In this document: positions 52,524 through 61,698 of the stretch, one piece after another
How the letters are laid out: each line of letters opens with the position of its first letter
Position numbering within the stretch: the stretch's first letter is position 1
From: CAYZJR01 sp964503045
GTDB lineage: Bacteria > Cyanobacteriota > Vampirovibrionia > Obscuribacterales > Obscuribacteraceae
DNA length: 64,000 nt
Reading direction: 5' to 3'
Assembly (NCBI GenBank): GCA_964503045.1
Contig: CAZCZI010000012.1
Coordinates: 62,001-126,000 of the forward strand
The notes under the pieces: model-generated
What the model saw: the letters and a program-made list of their open reading frames with translations, nothing else
Database searches by the model: none
What the model was told of the DNA's origin: nothing
Program-made: the position numbers and the translations under genes

Positions 52524-54275
52524 CTAGCTCTCAGACTCCAGGGCCGGTTCTTCTCGAGGTTCTTCTCGAGGTTCTTCTCGAGATTTTTCGGGGTGTACAT
52601 CGATTACATCGGAGGACTCCATTGCTTCAATCGCCGGAATCGTCGAGCCCGCAGCCGAGCCGGATGCAACCTGCGAAATGATCAGATGCGACAGAGCCGG
52701 GCGTTCGACGGTTCGCTGCGAGTGTTCGGCATCGGCTCTAAGCAAGATATCAAGCTCGCTATCGATTTCAATTGAGAGTTGATGCACAGACTCTTGGGTT
52801 AAGGATCCATCTTTTATTAGGTGCGCAAGGTGATCCTTGCGTTTGCGAAGAAGTTGAATTCTTGCCTGCCTGTCTTGCAGTTCGTCCAACGAATGGTCTG
52901 ATAAACCCAATCCCTCGACTTCGTTGTGAAGGCTGTCCATCTCTTTCTCCAACTGCGCCTTCCAACTTGCAAAACCGGTAAGAGAAATTCTGCCTTCCTC
53001 CTTTAGGTTGTACAACTCAGCTAGTTCAGCCTTGTATGCCGATATTAGTCCTTTACACTCTTGATACCTCTTCAGCTCCTTGCGTTTCGGCACCATTTGC
53101 AAAACTCTGATCAGAGGCTCAAGTGTTAACCCAGGCACAAGAAGAGTGAACAAAACAACCCCGAAGCTCAAGTTAATCAGCATCTCGCGATCTTGAAAGT
53201 TGAGAGGAAGGCTTAGAGCTAGAGCCATTACCAAGGCTCCTCTCAACCCACCCCAAAACAACAGATGCCTCCACTTATCAGGGATTGGAAGTCTCTCCGT
53301 AGAAACAAAAGGACAAATGCCATAGACAACCAGTAATCGCGCAACTACAACCGCCAACACCCCCAGCAAGATAATTTGCCAGTTCTTCGTCAGAATCGGC
53401 ACCTGCACTTCAAGACCAATCAAAAGAAACAGGAGCGAGTTACCGAGGAAGGCGGCATACTCCCAGAAGGAGTTGACTGCAAGTCTTGTAGTGGCCGACA
53501 TCCCGGTTCGGCTGCCGTAGTTGCCCAAAACCACGCCCGCTGCTACCACCGCAATGACACTGGAAATCTTTAGTTGCTCAGCAAGAAGATAGGCACCATA
53601 TGCGGTGACAGTCGTAAGTGTAATTTCAAGCAAGTGATCGTCGAACGCGCTGGTAATTCGCGAGGCAAAGTATCCGATGAGGATGCCGAGAATGGCACCG
53701 CCCAAGACGACGACGAAGAACGTTCCGGCCGTGTTGGCGAAGTTGAAAGAACCTCCGGCGATTGCGATGCCGAGAACCAATCGAAAAAGTACGACCGCCG
53801 TACCGTCGTTAAACAGACTCTCACCTTCTATGATCATGGTCAATCGTTTATCGATTCCCAAATGCTTAAACACGGCGATGACGGAAACAGGATCAGTAGC
53901 CGAGACCATCGCTCCGAAAATCAGTGCCGAACGCACGGCCATCCCGCCGCCGAAGTGCAGAATCGCCGCAACGCTAAACATGCAAACGATTACTCCTATG
54001 GTGGCTAGAGCCGTAATTGGCAGCCAGTCTCTGCGCAGCGCCTTGATGTCTAAGTTCCACGACGCTTCAAACAGCAACGCGGGCAAAAAGATGAGCAGTA
54101 CCAGCTCTGGTGTCATATGCACCGGAGGAAGAATCTTGCACATGCCAATCACAAGACCGGCAATCACCAAAGCAACCGCATACGGCACCGGAATCCATTT
54201 GATTACGACGGCAGTCGCCGAGGCAATCAGCAGGAGTGCAAGTAGCGTGTTGACGTAAACGATCGTTTCATGCAT
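52524..54275 (-). CDS. CPA1-family Na+/H+ antiporter with a long cytoplasmic tail
   Basis: The 583-residue protein has about 12 membrane helices (residues 1-400). The CPA1 hallmarks are FLPALLFEASW, ATDPVSVIAV, the ion-binding EGESLFNDGTAVV and the WGGLRGALVMALALSLP region. A cytoplasmic tail of about 180 residues is helical and charged, and ends in REEPREEPREEPA encoded by a 12-bp tandem repeat. The tail probably regulates activity. It should exchange Na+ or K+ for protons. Confidence 0.92.
   Translation of the reverse strand: MHETIVYVNTLLALLLIASATAVVIKWIPVPYAVALVIAGLVIGMCKILPPVHMTPELVLLIFLPALLFEASWNLDIKALRRDWLPITALATIGVIVCMFSVAAILHFGGGMAVRSALIFGAMVSATDPVSVIAVFKHLGIDKRLTMIIEGESLFNDGTAVVLFRLVLGIAIAGGSFNFANTAGTFFVVVLGGAILGILIGYFASRITSAFDDHLLEITLTTVTAYGAYLLAEQLKISSVIAVVAAGVVLGNYGSRTGMSATTRLAVNSFWEYAAFLGNSLLFLLIGLEVQVPILTKNWQIILLGVLAVVVARLLVVYGICPFVSTERLPIPDKWRHLLFWGGLRGALVMALALSLPLNFQDREMLINLSFGVVLFTLLVPGLTLEPLIRVLQMVPKRKELKRYQECKGLISAYKAELAELYNLKEEGRISLTGFASWKAQLEKEMDSLHNEVEGLGLSDHSLDELQDRQARIQLLRKRKDHLAHLIKDGSLTQESVHQLSIEIDSELDILLRADAEHSQRTVERPALSHLIISQVASGSAAGSTIPAIEAMESSDVIDVHPEKSREEPREEPREEPALESES
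52543..52584 (+). repeat. 12-bp tandem repeat at the antiporter 3' end
   Basis: GGTTCTTCTCGA is repeated three times and a fourth unit is partial. It encodes the REEP repeats on the minus strand, close to the stop codon, so unit number can change without shifting the frame. Confidence 0.85.
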
Positions 54276-54431
54276 GGACTAATTATCAGCCGATTCTCAA
54301 AGACATCGTATGCGAGCTTCCGGACGCCGTTCGATCTTAATACGAACATGCTTGAAACATTCCACTTTCAGCGCGAAATTATCCAACGCACAACTATGCA
54401 AAGATACAATCCGGCAACACGTAAAAGTCGC

Positions 54432-55832
54432 TTAACCGGCGCCAGGTTCAGTCATCTTTGCTGGATCAAGCAAACCTTTCAATTCGCTTTCAGTCAGCTT
54501 GGTCTTTTCACGAGCTACTTCGCGAATCGTTTTGCCTGACACGAATGCTTCATGGGAAATGGCAGCCGCTGCATCATAACCAATTGCCGGCACGAGCGCG
54601 GTGCAAAGCGCCAAGCCCTGCTCCACTATTTCCGGCCCGCGCTTGGTGGCGGTGATTCCATCGACACAGCGCACTGCGAAATTGTCTGTTGCGTTTGCCA
54701 AAAGTTGTATAGATTGCAAAAGATTGTATGCAGCGACGGGCTGCATTACATTAAGTTCGAAATTACCGGACTGCCCCGCAATCGTTATCGTAACGTCATT
54801 GCCGATCACCTGCGCGCAGACCATGCACAACGCTTCGGCTATTACCGGGTTGACTTTTCCCGGCATAATCGAGCTTCCCGGTTGCACCTCGGGCAGCGCA
54901 ATTTCTGCAAAGCCTGCTCTTGGTCCACAGCCAAGCCAGCGAACATCGTTGGCAATTTTAAGTAGGCTAACCGCAATTGCCTTGAGGCATGCCGAGGCTT
55001 CTACAACATCATCAAGAGTGCTTTGGGCCTGGAAATGATTCGTAGTTTCTTTGACTGTGACGCTCAAGATTTTTGAGACCTTCGCCAGAACCTTTCTGGC
55101 GAACTCAGGACGGGTGTTGATCCCGGTACCAACTGCGGTGCCGCCCAGAGCCACTTCACTCAGGTGTTCTTCAGCGTTATCCAGCCTGGCAAGCGCCCGT
55201 TCGATCTGACCGCTGTAGCCGAGAAACTCTTGCCCCAGCCGAATCGGAGTCGCATCCTGGAGATGGGTTCTGCCTGTCTTGATGATCGGCATAAACTCTT
55301 GCGATTTGAGAAACAGGCTTTCATACAGTTTCTTCAGCGCCGGTCTAAGCTTCTCTTTGATCTCAATCAAGGCAGCAATGTGAATCGCGGTCGGAATTGC
55401 ATCATTTGACGACATTCCGTGATTAACATGGTCATTTGGATGCACCAGCTTTCGATCGCCAAGCTTTCCTTGGAGAATCTCGATCGCTCTATTCGCGATG
55501 ACCTCGTTGGCATTCATATTCGTGGAGGTACCGGAGCCGGTTTGAAAAATATCAACCACGAACTCCGAATCGAACTTTCCATCCGCCACTTCTTGGGCGG
55601 CTCGGGAAATTGCTTGCGCCACTTTGGAGTCGACATCGCCAAGTTCTCCATTGACCTGGGCAGCGCAGAGCTTGATTGTGGCAAGCGCTCGAATGAACGA
55701 CCTGGAAAATCGAAGATCGCTTATCGGGAAGTTGAGAACCGCTCTTTGTGTGGTGGCACCGTAGTACGCACCCGATGGAACCTCCATCTCTCCCATCGAA
55801 TCACGCTCGATTCTGGTAGCGGACTCTTTCAT
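54432..55832 (-). CDS. fumC: Fumarate hydratase, class II
   Basis: The 466-residue enzyme has SSNDAIPTAIHIAAL, the catalytic GRTHLQDATPIRLGQEF, the signature GSSIMPGKVNP and the fumarase-type start MGEMEVPSGAYYGATTQRA. It converts fumarate to malate. I use the ATG at 55832, which has GAGGAAAG six bases upstream, instead of an upstream in-frame ATG. A TATAAT-like -10 lies near 55911 on the minus strand. Confidence 0.94.
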   Translation of the reverse strand: MKESATRIERDSMGEMEVPSGAYYGATTQRAVLNFPISDLRFSRSFIRALATIKLCAAQVNGELGDVDSKVAQAISRAAQEVADGKFDSEFVVDIFQTGSGTSTNMNANEVIANRAIEILQGKLGDRKLVHPNDHVNHGMSSNDAIPTAIHIAALIEIKEKLRPALKKLYESLFLKSQEFMPIIKTGRTHLQDATPIRLGQEFLGYSGQIERALARLDNAEEHLSEVALGGTAVGTGINTRPEFARKVLAKVSKILSVTVKETTNHFQAQSTLDDVVEASACLKAIAVSLLKIANDVRWLGCGPRAGFAEIALPEVQPGSSIMPGKVNPVIAEALCMVCAQVIGNDVTITIAGQSGNFELNVMQPVAAYNLLQSIQLLANATDNFAVRCVDGITATKRGPEIVEQGLALCTALVPAIGYDAAAAISHEAFVSGKTIREVAREKTKLTESELKGLLDPAKMTEPGAG

Positions 55833-55910
55833 AACTTTCCTCATCCTTGACAAGCTCGATGGCTTATCTACTTACCGGCTAACGTACTCCACGAGCCGTT
55901 TCGCCAAGAG

Positions 55911-55916
55911 ATTATA
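55911..55916 (-). promoter_or_regulatory. Possible -10 box for fumC
   Basis: The minus strand reads TATAAT about 80 bases upstream of the fumC start, but there is no consensus -35 at normal spacing. Confidence 0.3.
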
Positions 55917-56044
55917 CTAACCCCACGTTAATGGTGCTTAACAAGCCATAAACCCACATAGGCTACACTTTCGGGTTTGGCCCCACCCCCAATATCGCTA
56001 GCAATCGACTCTCAATCTCAAAGTCTCCAATCGAATTTCAGCAA

Positions 56045-57664
56045 ATGAATCAACTAGCTTCAATCACAAAATCCGCAAATATTTCTCAGAGTTCTCCAAG
56101 CGCGCCGGCAGTGCCAGTGTTAGAAGGCGGATTAGCCTCATACCTTGAGATTCAGGCAAAGAGCCAACCCAACAAGACGGCGATTTTCTACAACGACGAA
56201 ACCATCACCTTCGGCGACCTCTATTTAAGAACACTGGCAATCAAGCAACGGCTAAAAAATGCCGGTATCACATATGGTGACAGGTTGGGACTATTGTTTC
56301 CCAATCATCCGGACTTCGTTGCCGCCTTTTTTGCGGCAAGCAGCCTGGGAGCTACCGTCGTCCCCATCAATCCACTTCTCAAGTTCGAAGAGATAGCCCA
56401 CATCCTCAGCGACTCACAAGCGAAGGGATTGGTGGTGCATGAGTCACATGTTCCGGAAGTTTTGTCAGCATTGCCTTTAGTGGCAGGACTGGAGCACCTG
56501 TTTATTTTCGCTTATGAGACCACGAAAAAACCAGATGTTCCGCTAACGGTTCATATGCTCACTCCTTCGCTCAAAGCACTTACGGCAGAAACCGCCGCCG
56601 GTGAAACCCTGCTTTGTCCCTCCATCAAACCGCATGAAGATCTGGCAGTTTTGGTCTACACATCAGGCACAACCGGTAAACCCAAAGGCGCCATGCTGAC
56701 GCACAATAATTTGTACGCGAGCGTCAGATCAGCCGGCGCTGCCTTGCCGTTTTACAGCTCGGACAGACTGCTTGCCGTCTTGCCCCTTTGTCACATATAT
56801 GGATTGAGCGTAGTTATGCTCGGCGTCTTCTCTCAAGGTGCATCGCTGGTGATTCTCAAGTGTTTCGAAGCAAAACTTGTGATAGAGACGATCGAAAAAC
56901 ATAAAGTCACTGTTTTTCCGGCCGTTCCCACCATGTATCAATTCCTTTTGATGGAACAGGAGAAACATAAGGCAGATCTTTCATCTTTGCGCATCTGTCT
57001 GTGCGGAGGCGCTCCCATGCCTGTAGAGTTGCTTGAACAATTCCAAAAGGACATCGGCGTCGAAGTAATTGAAGGCTACGGCTTGACCGAGGTCTCTTGC
57101 GCAGCAACGATGAATCCGCAAGACGGGGTCAAGAAAATCGGCTCAGTAGGGCTTCCCATCAAAGAAGTGGCGATCGCCATTTTCAACGATGACCTAGAGC
57201 TTCTGCCACCTGGTGAAATCGGTGAAGTTGCCATCAAAGGTCCAAACGTCATGATGGGCTATTACCGCAAACTAGAAGCATCGGATGAGGTGCTGAAGGG
57301 CGAGTGGTTCCTTACTGGCGATCTCGGCTATGTAGACAGCGACGGATATCTCTACATTGCCGGACGCAAGAAAGAACTCATCATTCGCGGCGGTCAAAAC
57401 ATCTACCCTCGCGAAATCGAACAAGTTCTGCTTCGAATGGCAGGCGTTGCTGATGCGGCAGTCTTGGGCGTTCCCGATAAATTCATGGGAGAACGGGTCA
57501 AAGCCGTAATAGTTCGCAAGCCGGAAGCGGCACTCACCGAAGAAGAAGTAAAGACATACTGCCTAGAGCATCTGGCGGAGTACAAAGTGCCTCGCTTGGT
57601 GGAGTTTAGAGAATCATTGCCGAAAAACTCGACAGGTAAAGTACTCAAGCGAACCCTTGTATAA
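56045..57664 (+). CDS. Acyl-CoA synthetase (AMP-forming, long-chain type)
   Basis: The 539-residue ANL-superfamily enzyme has the P-loop YTSGTTGKPKGAMLTH (about 205-220), GYGLTEVSCAATMNP, TGDLGYVDSDGYLYIAGRKKELI and the catalytic Lys in NSTGKVLKR at the C-terminus. It activates a carboxylic acid, probably a fatty acid, to its CoA thioester through an acyl-AMP. The 30-residue Ser/Pro N-terminal extension is unusual. It is divergent from fumC and independent of the downstream regulator. Confidence 0.9.
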   Translation: MNQLASITKSANISQSSPSAPAVPVLEGGLASYLEIQAKSQPNKTAIFYNDETITFGDLYLRTLAIKQRLKNAGITYGDRLGLLFPNHPDFVAAFFAASSLGATVVPINPLLKFEEIAHILSDSQAKGLVVHESHVPEVLSALPLVAGLEHLFIFAYETTKKPDVPLTVHMLTPSLKALTAETAAGETLLCPSIKPHEDLAVLVYTSGTTGKPKGAMLTHNNLYASVRSAGAALPFYSSDRLLAVLPLCHIYGLSVVMLGVFSQGASLVILKCFEAKLVIETIEKHKVTVFPAVPTMYQFLLMEQEKHKADLSSLRICLCGGAPMPVELLEQFQKDIGVEVIEGYGLTEVSCAATMNPQDGVKKIGSVGLPIKEVAIAIFNDDLELLPPGEIGEVAIKGPNVMMGYYRKLEASDEVLKGEWFLTGDLGYVDSDGYLYIAGRKKELIIRGGQNIYPREIEQVLLRMAGVADAAVLGVPDKFMGERVKAVIVRKPEAALTEEEVKTYCLEHLAEYKVPRLVEFRESLPKNSTGKVLKRTLV

Positions 57665-57766
57665 AGCAGTTTCGTTTATTGGGGCTGCTCCACTATATCT
57701 TGGTACAATTCAAAATAACTGTTAGCGCGAGTCAAACGCGTACGGGTTTAGGGGCAGGTTGGCAGC

Positions 57767-58423
57767 ATGTCCTCCATTGACATCCTTATCGCCGAAGATC
57801 ATGAGATAACGAGGGTCGGACTTCGCCTCACGTTAGAGCATATTGAAGGCTTCACCGTTGTCGGTGAGGCCTCGGACGGCAAAAGCGCCGTTGAAAAAGT
57901 AAGCCAACTGAAACCGCATGTCGTTCTCATGGATATCGGCTTGCCGCTTCTTGACGGCATCGACGCAACATGCAAAATCAAGGAGACGACACCTTCCACT
58001 AAAGTGATCATGCTTACTTCGCACGACAATGACCGCGATATTTTTGCGGCTCTGGGCGCAGGAGCCGACGGATATTGCCTGAAAGAGGTATCTGAATCAC
58101 AGCTGGTCATGGCTATAAGAGCTGTCGCAGACGGTGTTGCCTGGCTCGATCCCGGCGTTGCAAGCAGAGTCTTGCGCGCTTGTGCAAAAGTCACACCACA
58201 TCCCGATGAACAGCGAATGGTTACAATCGCAGCCCCACTCTCACAACGAGAGATCGACGTACTGAGACTCGTGGTAGAAGGATTGAGCAACCAGGAAATT
58301 GCAGACAGGCTCGTTTTGAGCGTCGAAACAATCAAGACGCACATGCGCCACATCATGGAGAAACTGACCGTATCTGATCGCACGCAAGCTGCCGTGAAAG
58401 CCATGCGTGAAGGTCTTATCTAG
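57767..58423 (+). CDS. NarL/FixJ-family response regulator
   Basis: The 218-residue protein has a receiver domain with acidic residues E10/D11, phosphoacceptor D56 (LMDIGLP), Thr84 and Lys106. A LuxR-type helix-turn-helix follows at about 155-205 (LSQREIDVLRLVVEGLSNQE). All phosphorylation residues are intact. No histidine kinase is adjacent, so it is an orphan in this window. A TACAAT -10-like box lies at about 57702, with a poor -35. Confidence 0.93.
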   Translation: MSSIDILIAEDHEITRVGLRLTLEHIEGFTVVGEASDGKSAVEKVSQLKPHVVLMDIGLPLLDGIDATCKIKETTPSTKVIMLTSHDNDRDIFAALGAGADGYCLKEVSESQLVMAIRAVADGVAWLDPGVASRVLRACAKVTPHPDEQRMVTIAAPLSQREIDVLRLVVEGLSNQEIADRLVLSVETIKTHMRHIMEKLTVSDRTQAAVKAMREGLI

Positions 58424-58452
58424 TCGCAGATAAATTTTTCGTCGTAACCAGG

Positions 58453-60741
58453 TTATTTGTCTGTGACCAGTTCAACTGGTAGCAGTCGACCGTCATATGC
58501 AAATTGAAATTTCCTGTCAGGCGCATTGAAGCCGATGTGAACAGCAGTCACAGTGCTCTTTCCATTCTCCATCTGCAAGAGCCACTCATTAAACGAGCCA
58601 CGTTCGTACTCCAGAGTATCGCCATCGTCTTCAAAATAAAATCCGGCAGATCGCTCGCCGAAACACATAAACGTGACCGGCGCGTAGTCAAAGTCATCGG
58701 TGCTTTGCACGATATCGCATAAAGGAATGATCGCCCCATCACGAACGAAGGCGGGAATATCGCCTAGCTCAAACGTAATGTGATAAAGCCTTCCTCCTTC
58801 AAGGGCCGGACCGCCCTCAAACGGGTGCCAGAGCCCTTTTGGCAAATACACCGTGCGTGTTTTGCATCCACGATCCAAAATCGGCGCCACCAAGATATCA
58901 TGACCAAATAGAAACTCGTCGCTGACATTTCGGCAATGAGGATCGTCCGGATAATCCCAGAAGAGAGTCCGCATCAAAGGAGCACCGGATCTTACATTTT
59001 CGTAGAACAAAGTCTGGATATAAGGAAGCAGCCGATAACGCCACTCAATTAGACGCCTGCACTGGTCTTCCACTGCTGGTCCAAATGCCCAGGGCTCTTG
59101 CGAATAGCCCATCTTTTCGCAATGGTTGCGAAAGAATGGATAGAAGATTCCAACTGCATACCAGCGCACCAAAAGTTCTGGTGAAGAGTGATTTTTGAAT
59201 CCGCCAATATCCACGCCACAAAAGGGAACGCCACTGAGCCCCATGTTAAGCAACATCGGCACACTGAGTTTGAGATGTTCCCACCATGAATAGTTGTCGC
59301 CAAGCCATACGGCTGCAAACCGCTGAATACCGGCATATCCGGACCTCGTCAAAACAAAAGGTCGCTTGTCCGGATTGAGCGCCATTAGACCATCATATGT
59401 CGCCCGGCTCATGCAATGACCATACACGTTGCGCAGTTCAAAGTGGCCGACATTGCCTTCAGGCAAGCTATGAACAAAGAGTTGATTATCGTCAGGCGGC
59501 AACTCGGTTGCCTCCACCGGCAGTGGCACTTGCTGTCCAAAGAGTGCCGGTTCATTCATGTCGTTCCAGATGCCGCTTACCCCATTTTCAGTGTAAAAGC
59601 CATGCTGAGCCGCCCACCACAAGCGAACATCCTCTCTCAAGAAATCCGGCAATGCCGACGGACCAGGCCAAACTCTCCCCAAGAAAAGTTTGCCGTCTTG
59701 CCGCTTGCAAAAGTAGCCATGCTTCTTTCCGTCATTGAAGACAAAGTACTTCGGATCTTTCTTCACACCAGGATCAACGATGGTTACTACTCGAAAATTG
59801 TTCTTCCTAAGCTCTTCAATCGTCTCCTTGAACTGACCAAAGCGCTCTGAAGACGCCGTGAAGACGCGGTAATCGTCCATATAATCAATGTCGAGAACTA
59901 TGGTGTCACAAGGAATATTGCGCTTGCGATACTGTCGTGCAATATCCATGACTGTCTCTTGGTTTGGATAGCTCCAACGCGATTGATGATGTCCCAACGA
60001 CCACAACGGCGGCAGCTTGCCTCTTCCGGTAATAGACGTATAGGCCGCCAACAAATCCGGAAGATTCGACGGACCAAATGCGTAAAGCTGAAATCCCCTG
60101 CGAGACAAAAGTTGAATACCTGCAAGGCACTCCAGTTCTTCATCCAGAAACCACTTCTGGCGCGCCGGCGAATCCAAAAACAAACCCCAAAATTTGTCTT
60201 CATTAGAGATGATGAGCATTGGAATCGACTTGTACATCGATGCCATCGACGCGATATGCAAGTCATCATCGGTGTTGAACAGTGTATGAACCGCACCTCT
60301 CAAATTGAGTGCTGACAACCGCTCTCCCAATGCATGGCAAGTTGCCTCAAACGGTAGCTCGAAAGAGAAGTCCCAGCGACTCTCTTGCGATTGCTGCCAC
60401 TCCAAATTGAACGGCAGCGCTATTGAATCGTCTTGTTTCCATTCAATCGCCTGCAAGCGAAATGGATCAGAAAACCACTGTTCGTCGCCTTCTTGCTCTT
60501 CGCGCGCTTCATCTCCTTCACCAAATTGCTCAGTCTCAATCACAGCAAAAGAACTCGGACAAGCCTTCTTTCCTTCAGGCCACACGCTCAATCGAACGAC
60601 GTCAACGCCTTCGATCTGCGCGAAATGATTGACGCTTCCGCCGCGAAATATATTCGCTTCGCGCTCAGACCGGCGCGGACGGTACACTGGTGCATTTCGA
60701 GCCTCAGTCCAATTCTCCGGGTCCGATGTTTTGATTGTCAC
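58453..60741 (-). CDS. Alpha-glucosidase (GH31)
   Basis: The 762-residue GH31 enzyme has the nucleophile Asp in GIWNDMNEPALFG and the acid/base Asp in VWLGDNYSWWEHL. Other GH31 landmarks are WSLGHHQSRWSYP, DTIVLDIDYMDDYRVF and the FRNHCEKMGYSQEPW stretch. It has no signal peptide, so it is probably cytoplasmic and acts on maltose-type oligosaccharides or glycogen debris. The start at 60741 has no strong ribosome site, and a later in-frame start is possible. Confidence 0.92.
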   Translation of the reverse strand: MTIKTSDPENWTEARNAPVYRPRRSEREANIFRGGSVNHFAQIEGVDVVRLSVWPEGKKACPSSFAVIETEQFGEGDEAREEQEGDEQWFSDPFRLQAIEWKQDDSIALPFNLEWQQSQESRWDFSFELPFEATCHALGERLSALNLRGAVHTLFNTDDDLHIASMASMYKSIPMLIISNEDKFWGLFLDSPARQKWFLDEELECLAGIQLLSRRGFQLYAFGPSNLPDLLAAYTSITGRGKLPPLWSLGHHQSRWSYPNQETVMDIARQYRKRNIPCDTIVLDIDYMDDYRVFTASSERFGQFKETIEELRKNNFRVVTIVDPGVKKDPKYFVFNDGKKHGYFCKRQDGKLFLGRVWPGPSALPDFLREDVRLWWAAQHGFYTENGVSGIWNDMNEPALFGQQVPLPVEATELPPDDNQLFVHSLPEGNVGHFELRNVYGHCMSRATYDGLMALNPDKRPFVLTRSGYAGIQRFAAVWLGDNYSWWEHLKLSVPMLLNMGLSGVPFCGVDIGGFKNHSSPELLVRWYAVGIFYPFFRNHCEKMGYSQEPWAFGPAVEDQCRRLIEWRYRLLPYIQTLFYENVRSGAPLMRTLFWDYPDDPHCRNVSDEFLFGHDILVAPILDRGCKTRTVYLPKGLWHPFEGGPALEGGRLYHITFELGDIPAFVRDGAIIPLCDIVQSTDDFDYAPVTFMCFGERSAGFYFEDDGDTLEYERGSFNEWLLQMENGKSTVTAVHIGFNAPDRKFQFAYDGRLLPVELVTDK

Positions 60742-60810
60742 CCTGCCCTCCGGTCATATCACCTGACTACACCCGCGCCTAAGGCAATAAATATAACCGG
60801 TGGAGCCTCA

Positions 60811-60850
60811 CCTTAGTTATACGATGCTTGAGCGATATCGCTGAAGTTTG
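60811..60850 (+). repeat. Dispersed GCGATATCGC repeat, copy 7
   Basis: CCTTAGTTATACGATGCTTG, then AGCGATATCGCTGAAGTTTG. The left half matches copy 5 and the right half copy 4. It lies between the GH31 start and the thioredoxin-gene terminator. Confidence 0.92.
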
Positions 60851-60884
60851 AAAACGCCACTAGCCGCCCGTTTCACAAAACGAA

Positions 60885-60910
60885 GAAAGGACCGGATGAT
60901 CGGTCCTTTC
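60885..60910 (-). terminator. Strong hairpin terminator of the TPR-thioredoxin gene
   Basis: GAAAGGACCG (60885-60894) pairs perfectly with CGGTCCTTTC (60901-60910) over a 6-nt loop. Read on the minus strand it is followed by TTCGTTTTG, a T-rich tail, 29 bp after the gene's stop. Confidence 0.8.
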
Positions 60911-60938
60911 AAAGATTGGAAATACGCGGTTACTTCAA

Positions 60939-61646
60939 TTACAAAGGGAGAATCTTCTTGATGCCTTCAGAAACCTGCTGCTCGCCGGAGAATCCGATCG
61001 AGTAGGTGATTACCTCGCCTTCCGGGTTGAGGAAAACTACTGTCGGAATCGGGCTTACTTCGTATTGCTCGACGATTTGCTCGTTGTTTGGATCGTCAAC
61101 GTCGACTTTCATAAACTTCACTTTGTCGCCATACTGAGCCTTTGCCTTCTCCAGAAGCGGAGTCAAGTCCTTGCAAGGCTTACACCAACTGGCGTAGAAG
61201 TCTATAACGCAAGGCTTCGGTTCGCCGGCGCCACGATCTCTTCCGCCGATTCCCAAAATGGCGGAAATCATTCTTGTCTCTGCGCCTGTCTTCGGCGCGG
61301 TCAAAGCTCTCGGCAATGACATGAGAAGCTGGTTGGCTTGTTGAGCATTAACAGAACCTTTGCCAACTCGAATGGCAGTGCGCAAATGCTGCTTGGCACG
61401 GGCATAGTTTTTCATTTTGCACAGCGCCTTGCCGAGCAGGAGATGTCCTTCACAGCTGGTTGGAGACTTTTTCACGACCTCTTCCAGGTCCTTCACGGCT
61501 TGGGCATACTGGCCCTTGTTCAAGCAGGCCTTTCCGCAAGCCAGCGGATCAACCGATGCAGCATCAACGCCGAAGGTGAATGCAACAGTCATGAGAGCTG
61601 CTGCCGAAAGTGAGACCCCTAAATTTCGAACGCCCCTAAAAAACAT
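60939..61646 (-). CDS. Exported TPR-thioredoxin fusion
   Basis: The 235-residue protein has a signal peptide (cleavage near VDA), two tetratricopeptide-like repeats (about 35-105, with GQYAQAVKDLEEVVKK and NYARAKQHLRTAI), and a thioredoxin domain (about 140-232) with the redox motif WCKPC and the cis-Pro region SPIPTVVF. It should act as a disulfide reductant or isomerase in the envelope, with the TPRs recruiting a partner. The start is the ATG at 61646 with GAGAGGGG upstream; an upstream in-frame ATG is rejected. It follows the hydrolase gene by 52 bp. Confidence 0.88.
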   Translation of the reverse strand: MFFRGVRNLGVSLSAAALMTVAFTFGVDAASVDPLACGKACLNKGQYAQAVKDLEEVVKKSPTSCEGHLLLGKALCKMKNYARAKQHLRTAIRVGKGSVNAQQANQLLMSLPRALTAPKTGAETRMISAILGIGGRDRGAGEPKPCVIDFYASWCKPCKDLTPLLEKAKAQYGDKVKFMKVDVDDPNNEQIVEQYEVSPIPTVVFLNPEGEVITYSIGFSGEQQVSEGIKKILPL

Positions 61647-61698
61647 AACCCCTCTCTTTTTCCTTTCATATAGCATGAAGCGGCATGCTTTTTTCATT

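Noticed and set aside
5177..60850. Reading the dispersed repeat as cyanobacterial HIP1
   Set aside because: HIP1 is the 8-bp GCGATCGC and is spread through coding sequence; this element has a GCGATATCGC core with about 40 bp of conserved flank and is intergenic.
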